DNA of 64,000 bases, taken from positions 569,622-633,621 of the forward strand of contig CP070695.1 in assembly GCA_020353515.1 (NCBI GenBank), written 5' to 3'. The DNA comes from Candidatus Heimdallarchaeota archaeon (lineage in GTDB: Archaea > Asgardarchaeota > Heimdallarchaeia > Hodarchaeales > Hodarchaeaceae). Positions within the stretch are counted from its first letter, which is position 1. Every line of letters begins with the position of its first letter. Both the position numbers and the translations under genes were made by a program. The notes beneath the pieces were generated by a model. It was not told the origin of the DNA. It was given only the letters and a program-made list of their open reading frames with translations, and ran no database searches. Positions 17,670 to 26,205 of this stretch are shown here, in pieces.

Positions 17670-18830
17670 CTAAGTCATCTCCAGTTTTTTAACTTCTTCC
17701 CAAGGTTCAATAAAATAGGATATATTATCAATAGGGATTTCTAATCTAACATTAGTCCCAACATCGTATTGATGTAGATCTGATGAAGGAATAATCACAT
17801 GAAGTTCTTTCTTTGAGAGACCTTCAACCTTAATCGCTAGATTTGCCCATTTTCCTAAGAAAAAAGCCTGTTCAACTGTTCCTTCAAAGACATTTACTTT
17901 GGGATCGGGATTTATGTTTGCCCTTAGGGGGGTCACAAGGATTTTTTCTGCTTTAATTGCAAGTACAAGTTCTTCAGTTAAATACTTCTCTTCTTTATCA
18001 ATGCTACGAATAATATCTTTTGGTTTAATAGTTATATTATGCTCTCCTGCCCGAACAACTTTCCCATTAGTTTCATTTCTTACTTTTGTGGCTGGTATTA
18101 AATTTGTTGTCCCAAAAAAGTACGCAGCGAATAATGTTGAAGGATAATTATAGATTTCTTCAGGAATATCAAATTGTACAATTTTTCCCTCATTTATGAT
18201 TAATACTCTATCAGCAACAGCTATAGCTTCTTCTTGATCGTGAGTTACATGAAAGGTTGTTTTTTCAAGATCTGTAACTAATTTTCGTATCTCTGTTCGC
18301 AATCGAATACGTAATCTTGCATCTAAAGCGCGTAATGGTTCATCTAGTAAAAAAACGTCTGCATCTGCTGCGATTGCACGTGCTAAAGCTACACGTTGCA
18401 TCATCCCCCCACTTAGTTCATCAGGGTATGCATTGTACCTAGTCCTTAAATTCACTAAATCGAGTATTTCATCTCCCAACGCTATTACTTCTTCCCATGG
18501 TTTATCTCCTTTCATCTTTGGAGAAAAGACCGTGTTCTCCCACACATCCATATATGGAAAAAGCGAATAATCTGATGTTTGAGGTAAATATGCAAAATTA
18601 CGTTTTTCAGGTGGAATATTATTTAATAGTTCACCATTCTTGTAAATATTCCCTGAAGTTGGTTTAACTAAACCTGCGATCAATTTTAGTAATGTGGTTT
18701 TTCCTGCCCCCGTTGGTCCTAAAATCACCACATATTCGCCGCGTTCTATTTCTAAATTAAAATCTTGTATGGCGTAAAGCTTTCCGAAGCGTTTTTTCAA
18801 GTTTTGAATTTCAATATATGCTCTTACCAT
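17670..18830 (-). CDS. ABC transporter ATPase with TOBE-like C-terminus (importer, second of two)
   Basis: This 386-residue ATPase has Walker A GPTGAGKTT, signature LSGGMMQRVALARAI, Walker B VFLLDEPLRALD and the switch histidine in HVTHDQEEA. The C-terminal 140 residues are the regulatory beta domain of CysA/MalK-type ATPases. It lies 11 bp after the permease gene and abuts the other ATPase. Two different ATPases for one importer of this type is unusual, because most are homodimers; asymmetric control, possibly through the DUF47 protein, is a reasonable inference. Confidence 0.92.
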   Translation of the reverse strand: MVRAYIEIQNLKKRFGKLYAIQDFNLEIERGEYVVILGPTGAGKTTLLKLIAGLVKPTSGNIYKNGELLNNIPPEKRNFAYLPQTSDYSLFPYMDVWENTVFSPKMKGDKPWEEVIALGDEILDLVNLRTRYNAYPDELSGGMMQRVALARAIAADADVFLLDEPLRALDARLRIRLRTEIRKLVTDLEKTTFHVTHDQEEAIAVADRVLIINEGKIVQFDIPEEIYNYPSTLFAAYFFGTTNLIPATKVRNETNGKVVRAGEHNITIKPKDIIRSIDKEEKYLTEELVLAIKAEKILVTPLRANINPDPKVNVFEGTVEQAFFLGKWANLAIKVEGLSKKELHVIIPSSDLHQYDVGTNVRLEIPIDNISYFIEPWEEVKKLEMT

Positions 18831-18841
18831 ACAATTTTCTC

Positions 18842-20566
18842 CTAACCTGTACGTTTACCTTTTTTTGTTACCTTAGCTCGGAGAACGAAGATCAGTAGAG
18901 ACGAAATCAGGATTAATATCACTGTTGTAAGAGCTGCAAAGAAATAATCAGGTTCTGCACCCTTTATCAGAGCAACTATGAAGACTGGAGCGGTGATGGA
19001 TTCAGGAGAAACAGCTAAAGTTGCTCCTGTTTCCCCAATACTGCGGGTGAAAGACATAATGGCTCCAGCGATAATTGAAAATTTTACTACTGGAAAAGTA
19101 ACATGACGAAATGTTTGGATTGGCCGTGCACCTAAGCTTCGTGCAGCATCTTCATATGCAGGATCAAGTTCAGCCAATCCTCCAATGGTGTTTCTAACAA
19201 TAAAAGGAAAAGTCATGCTAATATGTGCCATAATAACAAAAAAGAATTCATTTGTAGGAAAAATGATTTGAGTAGTCCAGAATAAACCTACACTAAACCC
19301 TAATGCTGCACTAGGTACAACATAAGGAATATCGACAAGTGCGTCAAGAATACGGGAAAAAAAATGGTTTTTACGTGTGATAAGAATTGCCATGGGAACT
19401 CCTAATCCCACATTAACAAGTGTAGCAATAGCAGCTACTACTACCGATAACAAAATACTCTGTCCAAAAAGAAGCCAATCAGCAGTGAGAAGTTTTTCAG
19501 GACTTACACCTTGAAAAATGTAAAAAATCAAAAAAAAAGAGGGAATTAAGACGAAAAAAACTAGGAAACCAAAGGATAAAATTGAACGAGCTTTTGGTGC
19601 GGTACCCTCACTGACCCTCCATTCAAAACTTGGAAACACTCGTCGAAACGGTAATTTTGCTTGTTTTGCTAAAATTTTTGCGAGAAAAACTAAAAATAAT
19701 GCAATACCGATCATTAATACACTAACAAAAGCCATTCCAGGTAATAGATAACCGAGGGGTTCTTCTCCTGCCGCAATTGCATCTTTATATTCACCTTTCC
19801 AATTACCGATTAACACCGTACCCGTCTGTTTGAGACTACTAATAGTAGCTAAAACAGTCATCACTCCACCAGTATCACTTAAACTTTTAGCAAGACTTAG
19901 TACCATTGCTGTTGCGACTCCAGACCTAAATAAAGGAAGTGTTACAGTCCTTGCTGCTGTAAACTTACTTGCTCCACATGTTCGAGCAGCGATTTCTAGA
20001 GTGATGTCAATTTCATCTAATATGGCCGCTAATGAACGAACGACGTATGGAAAGGTCGTAGTAAAATGGAAGAGAACTAAAATAGGTAGAGCATCTTGTA
20101 TGAAATCTAAAGCTAAAAATGGTTTTACAGGGACACTAGGAGTTACTCCCCAAAAAAGAGCGACTGAGAAACCAAGACCAGCTGTTGGAACAGCTAAAGG
20201 GAGTTCAATAATGCTATTTAAGATAGATTTAAACCGAAATTCTTTTCGTACCAATATCCAAGCAATAGGGAGACCAAAGAATAAATCTATTATTGTTACC
20301 GTAACTGACACAATAATTGAGTATAGCAGTGCTTCCAAAATCTCAGATAAGATTGTTGGATTAGAGAGTACCACAGATTGGATAACGGTAAATTCCAAGA
20401 CTGCATAGATTAAAACAAATATCGTTGGAAATAAGACAAGGGATATAAAAAATAAAATAATAAAAAAATACCACAAATAAGAGACGATAGGTTTTGATAC
20501 GAATTCAATAAACCTAGTTTGATACTCTTTGAATTGTTGTTGAGGTGAACTGGGAATCAGTGTCAT
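18842..20566 (-). CDS. ABC importer permease, two fused permease domains (FbpB/ThiP/PhnV-like)
   Basis: This 574-residue protein has about 12 membrane helices in two halves. Each half carries the cytoplasmic EAA loop that contacts the ATPases: LEIAARTCGASKFTAARTV around residue 200 and YEDAARSLGARPIQTFRHV around 480. Fused double permeases of this size serve iron(III), thiamine, phosphonate or related substrates. No substrate-binding protein is encoded nearby. It is the first gene of a leftward operon that runs to 14482; the promoter region to the right holds three direct repeats and a palindrome. Confidence 0.92.
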   Translation of the reverse strand: MTLIPSSPQQQFKEYQTRFIEFVSKPIVSYLWYFFIILFFISLVLFPTIFVLIYAVLEFTVIQSVVLSNPTILSEILEALLYSIIVSVTVTIIDLFFGLPIAWILVRKEFRFKSILNSIIELPLAVPTAGLGFSVALFWGVTPSVPVKPFLALDFIQDALPILVLFHFTTTFPYVVRSLAAILDEIDITLEIAARTCGASKFTAARTVTLPLFRSGVATAMVLSLAKSLSDTGGVMTVLATISSLKQTGTVLIGNWKGEYKDAIAAGEEPLGYLLPGMAFVSVLMIGIALFLVFLAKILAKQAKLPFRRVFPSFEWRVSEGTAPKARSILSFGFLVFFVLIPSFFLIFYIFQGVSPEKLLTADWLLFGQSILLSVVVAAIATLVNVGLGVPMAILITRKNHFFSRILDALVDIPYVVPSAALGFSVGLFWTTQIIFPTNEFFFVIMAHISMTFPFIVRNTIGGLAELDPAYEDAARSLGARPIQTFRHVTFPVVKFSIIAGAIMSFTRSIGETGATLAVSPESITAPVFIVALIKGAEPDYFFAALTTVILILISSLLIFVLRAKVTKKGKRTG

Positions 20567-20886
20567 CGTTTAGCCTGCTGTTCTTTTAGAAGATTCTAGG
20601 TTTGTTCTGAAATTTAAAGAAAAACATTTCACGTCTTTTATTAATCATTTAAATCTGTTCATTTGCTATTGAATGATTAAGTCAATATAGAAGTCAATAT
20701 GTACATATAGTAGTCAATATATGCACTTTTAATCAGGGTTTGATTTTTTAATTGATGTTATATGATTCTCCCTTCATTCATTAATCTCATAGAAGGTATG
20801 TTGTGTAGTAAAACATGGGAATTATTTTGTTATGGGTTAATAGTTCCTTTTTTAGATAATAAAATTTCACAAATGTTCTATTATAG
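20567..20886. promoter_or_regulatory. Divergent promoter region with three AGTCAATAT repeats and a palindrome
   Basis: This 320-bp gap separates the leftward ABC importer operon from the rightward DUF389 gene and contains no gene. AGTCAATAT occurs exactly three times on the plus strand, at 20680-20688, 20692-20700 and 20712-20720. The 12-bp perfect palindrome ATATGTACATAT (20697-20708) overlaps the second copy. The cluster lies 114-154 bp upstream of the permease start. Repeats in one orientation with 12- and 20-bp periods suggest cooperative binding of a regulator; which one is unknown. Confidence 0.55.
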
Positions 20887-20895
20887 GTGAAATTC

Positions 20896-21891
20896 ATGAA
20901 AGAAATACAAGTTACCCTTCCTACTGATCGTAAAACCTTGATGGAGGAATTTCTTAAGGAATTCTCTCTCCAAGCTACCAGTTACGATTTTGGGGAATCT
21001 TTTCGCTTTGAATGTCGGATTGATGACTATCAAACAAATTATGCTTTAGAGGAATTGAAAGCCCGAGGGATCGGGGTGGCATATGGTGATATTGTTGTTA
21101 GACCTGTGTCTCTCCTCATTTCAAGTAGAAAAGAAGAAGATGTATTACCTGCAAGCGCGGGAGTGAATAGACAAGAAATACTCGCCAATCTAGGTGAGAT
21201 ATCTGGTCTTTCAAGTTCTTACCTTCTTATGAATATACTCGCTGCGGCTTTAGCCGCTTTTGGTCTTCTTAACAATGATGTGGTTGTTATTATTGCTAGT
21301 ATGATTGTAGCTCCCCTCTTGGGTCCAATTGTCCTCACGTCACTTGGATTATTGAGTCTCGAAACGACATCTTATATCAAACGAGGATTACTCGCTGAAA
21401 TATCAGGTATTTCTGTTACAGTAATAGTTGGAGCTTTGATCGGAATCGTATTCCAATCTTTGGAAAGAATCGACGCTGATAAGCTAAAGGAACTAGGTTA
21501 TTCTGAAATAATGAATCGTACGGCTTTAACTGTTCCCACTATCTCTCTTGCATTGTTGGGTGGTCTTGCAGCAGGAATAATTGTCGCTCGGGGTCTTGAT
21601 GTTTCAATTGTAGGGGTAGCTATCGCTGCAAGTTTATGTCCACCTGCAGCAACAATTGGTATTCTGGGAGCGTTGGGTGCTTGGAGTCTTGCTCTTAAAG
21701 CAACAAGTCTTTTACTCCTAAACATCTTGGCGATTAATCTCTCTTGTACTGGGGTTTTTTGGATATTTGGAGTCAAAAGTAGAGGGCTTTCCAAAAGACA
21801 AGCAGAAAAAGTAAGACGTATGAATATAATTTGGATTTTTGTGGTCACACTTCTCTTAATATTGATTCTTCTTTCTGCTGGAACCACTTAA
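20896..21891 (+). CDS. DUF389 family membrane protein (TIGR00341-like)
   Basis: The first 95 residues are a soluble domain with a ferredoxin-like or ACT-like strand pattern. It is followed by a large hydrophobic part with seven or eight helices and the family-typical ASMIVAPLLGPIVLTSLGL and IAASLCPPAATIGILGAL segments with conserved prolines and glycines. DUF389 proteins are found in bacteria and archaea with no assigned function. The frame is open from a GTG at 20887, but GGTGA lies six bases before the ATG at 20896, so the ATG is taken. It is divergent from the ABC importer operon. Confidence 0.88.
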   Translation: MKEIQVTLPTDRKTLMEEFLKEFSLQATSYDFGESFRFECRIDDYQTNYALEELKARGIGVAYGDIVVRPVSLLISSRKEEDVLPASAGVNRQEILANLGEISGLSSSYLLMNILAAALAAFGLLNNDVVVIIASMIVAPLLGPIVLTSLGLLSLETTSYIKRGLLAEISGISVTVIVGALIGIVFQSLERIDADKLKELGYSEIMNRTALTVPTISLALLGGLAAGIIVARGLDVSIVGVAIAASLCPPAATIGILGALGAWSLALKATSLLLLNILAINLSCTGVFWIFGVKSRGLSKRQAEKVRRMNIIWIFVVTLLLILILLSAGTT

Positions 21892-21900
21892 TGAGGAAAT

Positions 21901-24219
21901 TTACTCCTCACTCTCTTCATTCTCTTTATCATCTAATTGTACAATACAAAGACGGCCTTCAACTACATCGATTTTTGCATTGATTTCATTCTGATTTATC
22001 ATTTCATAAACTAGTTCTTCGAGCTCCTTCGGATCAATCTCGACATTCTTTGCTAAAGTTTCGATTGGAACACTACCAATCTTCCTGATCCTTATCGCTA
22101 GTTCTTCCCTTTGTTTTTTTCTCAATAGAGCATCAGAAAGCATCCCTGCCACCGCTATTACACGTTGAAGATCTCCTTTTTGATATGCATGGAATACATC
22201 ATAGATAATGTTGCCAAACGACCCTAAATTACGCGATAATACTTCCTGTACTAGTTTAACACCAAATTCGCTCTGATGTTCAATGATCTCAAGTGCTACC
22301 AATCCTGCATCGAATTTTGCAAGCCCAAGCCAGATCTCATCTGGTTTAATACCTGGAGATTCATAATGACTCAGATATGTTCGAATAGCTCGTCTTTGCA
22401 AAGTCACATTGCGTGCAGAAATCATTCCAATTAATGTACGGACATGTTCTCGTTCAATTGGTGATAATGATTTTGTAATATGGTAATCAACTACTTGTTT
22501 CAGTAATTGTTCAATGAATTGAATATCTTGTTTACTTATGGAAATAATTAATGAAACCTTTTGAGCAAATGTAACAAAATCTGGAGATTCTAAATCCGTT
22601 AGTAACCAACCCAAGAGTTCTTTCGTAAAAGGCAAAGGTCTAGGTTTTAAAAAATCTACATAAATTGGGATTAATTGAATATGTTGGGTTTCTAAAGCCG
22701 CAGTAAGCTTTTTTGCAGCATAAGTAGCCATATCTGCATTCTTTGAGATAGCATCACCAATGCCCTGAACTAGTTCACTTTCAGAATCGATAGTTTCCAA
22801 TTTTAGGAGAGTCTGAATTGCGTCTGTGAATGCCTCTTGACTCTCATATTGGATACTAGGTTCTCCTTTTTCATTCTCCTTCGAGGTTGAATTTAAAACG
22901 TCTTCTTCAATCACAACTGTTGTTTTTTGCTCTGAAGATGGAAACTCGTCTGATAGCTCCTGCATTAGGCCTTCGATCATTTCCTGTGTGAGAGTTAAGG
23001 ATGTGTCATCAAAATCATAATTTTTAGGTATAGTATCTAATAACTCAACTGTTGGAGGGGGAGAATCGCTCTCAACACCTGGCGCAGGCTTTGTACTAAC
23101 TCTTGTTTCTGTTTCATCTTCTTCAGTTTCAGAAGTAGGTTCAACTTTGTACGAAAGCTGAGTTACTAAGTCTTCAAGAGTACGTTCAGCACTGATTTCT
23201 TCTGATTCAACCGAAACGTCCTTGATAGAGAGACCCATGCTCTTTAAAATTGGTGTTAAATCCTTTTTATCTTTTATTTTGAGAAGATCCTCCATGATGA
23301 CGTTGAAACCCTTAGAACGGAGAGAAGTAACCTCACTGGCTTCGTCAGGACCAACAACCAAATGATCCACTATTCCAGAGCACAACTCTGCAATTCCGAG
23401 TAATGTAGGTTTGACACCTAATAATTGAAGAATAAACTGCTCTCTAAAGGTGAATTGGCTAGGACAAACCAACGTAGATGGAGCCTTTGATTCTTTAATG
23501 GTCTTTGTGAATTCTTTATGTAACACAAGGAGAGCTAATGAGCAAGGATCTTCAGCTAACCAGAGAATTGCATCAGCTTCATCAATAACTTTTCTTATTT
23601 CATCAGTTAAGATGTCTCTCCCCAAATCTAACCCGAGAAGTTCAATAGGCTTTTTCCCTTTCTTTTTGTCTTTGCCTTCTGTACTTTCTACAAGGAGGTT
23701 TTGAAGTTCTTCAAGATCCGTTTTTTGTTCGGCTCCTCGATCCACGAAACCTGTGATCTGGAAGTAGCGTAATGGAACTTGGGAGGTCGGGGTTTTAATT
23801 GTAACAACCTCCTCAGGAAATTTCAAGGGATAAGCTTCAAGAGATTTCCCAGCATATTCATTCAATGCTTTAAAAAAATCGTAAAAGCTTTGTTTCGCCT
23901 TTTTTCTTTCACTAACCCATTGTACTAAGAACATTTCTGCATCGTTAAATGGTATTCGGGTTTGAGAAATTGACTGTGAGAAAATTTTAGCCAATGAACT
24001 TGTAGTCAAGTCATCAGGCACAATCGCACTAGCTAACTTTACTACTTCATGATGATACCATACATCTCCCACACCTTTACCTTGATTATAAGTTAATGCA
24101 AAATCAGCGGTCGTGTTGAGAATCATTGTAAATCCTATACCAGCATGGAGAAATTCCAAAACTAGGGGAGGAAGATCAACTCCTGCTGATATTACCACTA
24201 ACCGCTTTTCTGTTCCCAT
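21901..24219 (-). CDS. CofD-like domain fused to helical repeats and a C-terminal PCI-like winged helix
   Basis: This 772-residue protein has an unusual architecture. Residues 1 to about 330 follow the CofD (2-phospho-L-lactate transferase) fold in order: LVVISAGVDLPPLV for the GGTGTPKLL loop, ILNTTADF for VNTAED, VPLRYFQITGFVDRG for the HFQ(D/E)(F/Y)W strand, EADAILWLAEDPCSLA for the IGPSNP loop, and LGIAELCSGIVDHLVV for the GVAxxYxxFLDxFV stretch. Catalytic glycines and the GPSNP site are not kept, so activity may be lost or changed. An acidic linker (about 345-430) leads to alpha-helical repeats (430-700) and a winged helix of PCI type (IETLAKNVEIDPKELEE) at the end. It is transcribed alone and meets DUF389 tail to tail. 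Confidence 0.7.
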   Translation of the reverse strand: MGTEKRLVVISAGVDLPPLVLEFLHAGIGFTMILNTTADFALTYNQGKGVGDVWYHHEVVKLASAIVPDDLTTSSLAKIFSQSISQTRIPFNDAEMFLVQWVSERKKAKQSFYDFFKALNEYAGKSLEAYPLKFPEEVVTIKTPTSQVPLRYFQITGFVDRGAEQKTDLEELQNLLVESTEGKDKKKGKKPIELLGLDLGRDILTDEIRKVIDEADAILWLAEDPCSLALLVLHKEFTKTIKESKAPSTLVCPSQFTFREQFILQLLGVKPTLLGIAELCSGIVDHLVVGPDEASEVTSLRSKGFNVIMEDLLKIKDKKDLTPILKSMGLSIKDVSVESEEISAERTLEDLVTQLSYKVEPTSETEEDETETRVSTKPAPGVESDSPPPTVELLDTIPKNYDFDDTSLTLTQEMIEGLMQELSDEFPSSEQKTTVVIEEDVLNSTSKENEKGEPSIQYESQEAFTDAIQTLLKLETIDSESELVQGIGDAISKNADMATYAAKKLTAALETQHIQLIPIYVDFLKPRPLPFTKELLGWLLTDLESPDFVTFAQKVSLIISISKQDIQFIEQLLKQVVDYHITKSLSPIEREHVRTLIGMISARNVTLQRRAIRTYLSHYESPGIKPDEIWLGLAKFDAGLVALEIIEHQSEFGVKLVQEVLSRNLGSFGNIIYDVFHAYQKGDLQRVIAVAGMLSDALLRKKQREELAIRIRKIGSVPIETLAKNVEIDPKELEELVYEMINQNEINAKIDVVEGRLCIVQLDDKENEESEE

Positions 24220-24498
24220 TTTTAAGCCTCAAGGCCATTTCAAAACTAGTAAATTTCGTATTATTGCTAGATATGTACTATAATTAGCATATAAGTCGGG
24301 TTTGTTTCTCTTTTTTATTGTCTCTCCAATTCTTTAATAAGAATGTCTTTTTGTACTTTTTCTCTTATAAATCAAATCAAAAAAAAGGTTAATTCACTAA
24401 ATTCTCCTTAATAACTTCATTAAATTAAATACATTTTTTTTTCCTTAAGATAAAGGTCTTTATTATTCTAAAAAAGAAGTCATACGATTTATCAGCAT

Positions 24499-24912
24499 TT
24501 AAGAATCAACTACTGTAAAGGAATATGTATCAGAAACTAGTATATTGTTTTTTTTATCACTTATCACGAAATATAAGTCAAATTGAGTTCCTACTGAAAT
24601 AAAAGGTCCTAATCGGATCAAAAATCTAGGTGGACAACATAGAATAACGTAACGTCTTAGAGCTCTGGAGACCCATTCACTCTCATTCAATCTATAATAA
24701 ATTTTACAAAATTCTATACCAGAAACATCTTCAACAAATATTTGAATTGTAGAAGATGTATTCACTTTGGGATGAGGATTGTACCCTACTGATATTATTC
24801 TTGGGGGATCTTTATCATTAATCATACGAAGAAAATTAATACCTACAAATCCTCCTATTAACATAGTAATGGTGATAGCTATCACAATGATGATTTTCTT
24901 CACAGAGGCCAT
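24499..24912 (-). CDS. Membrane-anchored protein with one Ig-like beta-sandwich domain
   Basis: An N-terminal helix (IIIVIAITITMLIGGFVGI) anchors a short extracellular domain. The remainder reads PPRIISVGYNPHPKVN, then TIQIFVEDVSGIEFCKIYYR, the pattern of bacterial/archaeal Ig-like domains (proline pair, strand, V-x-D-x-SGI, Y). It ends after FTVVDS, so it is a single-domain surface protein. The frame is open to a TTG at 24927, but the ATG at 24912 (MASVKKI) fits a signal-anchor start better. A CC pair and one further Cys lie in the domain. No partner gene is apparent. Confidence 0.7.
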   Translation of the reverse strand: MASVKKIIIVIAITITMLIGGFVGINFLRMINDKDPPRIISVGYNPHPKVNTSSTIQIFVEDVSGIEFCKIYYRLNESEWVSRALRRYVILCCPPRFLIRLGPFISVGTQFDLYFVISDKKNNILVSDTYSFTVVDS

Positions 24913-25032
24913 GTAATAGACGCTCAAATGTCAGTATACTTTTGCTATAGCTTTCTTTCACCATAATGAATTTAAATATATTGGTTTTAGCTACTTCAGA
25001 ACATTTCTTTTCTTACAAAAGGGTCTTTGAAA

Positions 25033-26067
25033 ATGATTTGGAATTTTCACATTGCCATTGAACTACTACTAGGCTTTTTAACTCTCATATTATCGGCATA
25101 CGGTGCATATGTGGCTTATAAAATCATGATAAGTCAGAATGAGGAGAATTCTCAAACTCCTGAAAAGGAAAAAGAGAATTTTTATTATTTATTAAGTATG
25201 ATTTCAGTAATATTGCTTGTATCCCGTTCTCTCAATGTTTTTTACTTTTATTATGTTCTAGTATCACTTGTTCCGATCATCCCTGGATCTATGTGCCCTT
25301 ATGGGGTATTGGATGCATCTCTCCCCTCTATTGGTTTTTTAGATCTTATAATAAAATTTATAGTTCCTTTTGCTTATGGTGCATGGTTAATCCTTGATCA
25401 TATCAATAAAAAGACACGAAAACTCGTTCTAACAGCTTTTCTATCCAAATTGTATGTGTTTGGTATGTTTCCGTTACTCTTAATTGACTCTGGTCTGGAT
25501 TGGATATATTTCTGGTTTTTGGAACCTATAGAGGTCAATTGTTGTCGTAATGTTCTTAATGAAGCCTTTAGTTATAATCCCATTCAAATCCTTGGGCCAG
25601 AGACGGCATTGATTTCGTTTCTCTTCACTATGGCCCTTTTGTTGATAATCATAATACTACAGTTATTTCAAGATCACAATCCACTTTTCTTATTTGGATC
25701 CCTTCTTCTAGCGATTCTAGCTGTCCCGTTTTTCCTAATAGCAATCCAAGAATTTATTGCTCCTGTTTGGATCACAACATCTAAGGATTTGCTTAAACAA
25801 CCTCTAGGTGAACCTCATCATTGTCCATTTTGTTTAGTAAAACGATGGTGGACAATGATCCCATATCTTTTGCTAATTTGGCTTGGTTTAGCCTCAGTAG
25901 GATGGGAGGCCATTATAAGGGGAGTTACTAAGAAAAACATTGAAATCAAGGAGGAAACCCAACCAATTCTACGTTATTTACGGTTAACAAGTTTGATTAG
26001 TCTCATCAGTGGTTTTATAATATTGAGTGGTCACTTTGCTTTCTTTATAGTGATCGATCTAATTTAA
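25033..26067 (+). CDS. Polytopic membrane protein with MCPYG and HHCPFC motifs
   Basis: This protein of about 344 residues has around eight membrane helices. Striking are MCPYGVLDA in the first extramembrane segment after helix 2, an adjacent CC pair (VNCCRNV) in the middle, and GEPHHCPFCLVKRWW before the last helices. Cys-Pro and His-Cys-Pro-x-Cys motifs recur in membrane proteins that handle thiols, metals or heme, but I cannot name a family. The ATG at 25033 is preferred over the TTG at 25027. It stands alone between oppositely oriented or unrelated genes. Confidence 0.7.
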   Translation: MIWNFHIAIELLLGFLTLILSAYGAYVAYKIMISQNEENSQTPEKEKENFYYLLSMISVILLVSRSLNVFYFYYVLVSLVPIIPGSMCPYGVLDASLPSIGFLDLIIKFIVPFAYGAWLILDHINKKTRKLVLTAFLSKLYVFGMFPLLLIDSGLDWIYFWFLEPIEVNCCRNVLNEAFSYNPIQILGPETALISFLFTMALLLIIIILQLFQDHNPLFLFGSLLLAILAVPFFLIAIQEFIAPVWITTSKDLLKQPLGEPHHCPFCLVKRWWTMIPYLLLIWLGLASVGWEAIIRGVTKKNIEIKEETQPILRYLRLTSLISLISGFIILSGHFAFFIVIDLI

Positions 26068-26128
26068 CTGATATACCAAGAACTCTTTATGAAAGTTTTA
26101 AACAAAGAGACCAATGGAAATTTTTTGA

Positions 26129-26144
26129 ACTAATACTGATTAGT
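26129..26144. promoter_or_regulatory. Inverted repeat upstream of acyl-CoA dehydrogenase
   Basis: ACTAAT-ACTG-ATTAGT has perfect 6-bp arms and lies 61 bp before the acyl-CoA dehydrogenase start, close to where its promoter should be. It may be an operator for a regulator of fatty-acid oxidation. Evidence is symmetry and position only. Confidence 0.35.
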
Positions 26145-26205
26145 ACAAGGGATTAGGTATTTAATTCAAATAAGAAGTTCCTAGAAAATATAAGGTGAAA
26201 ATTCA

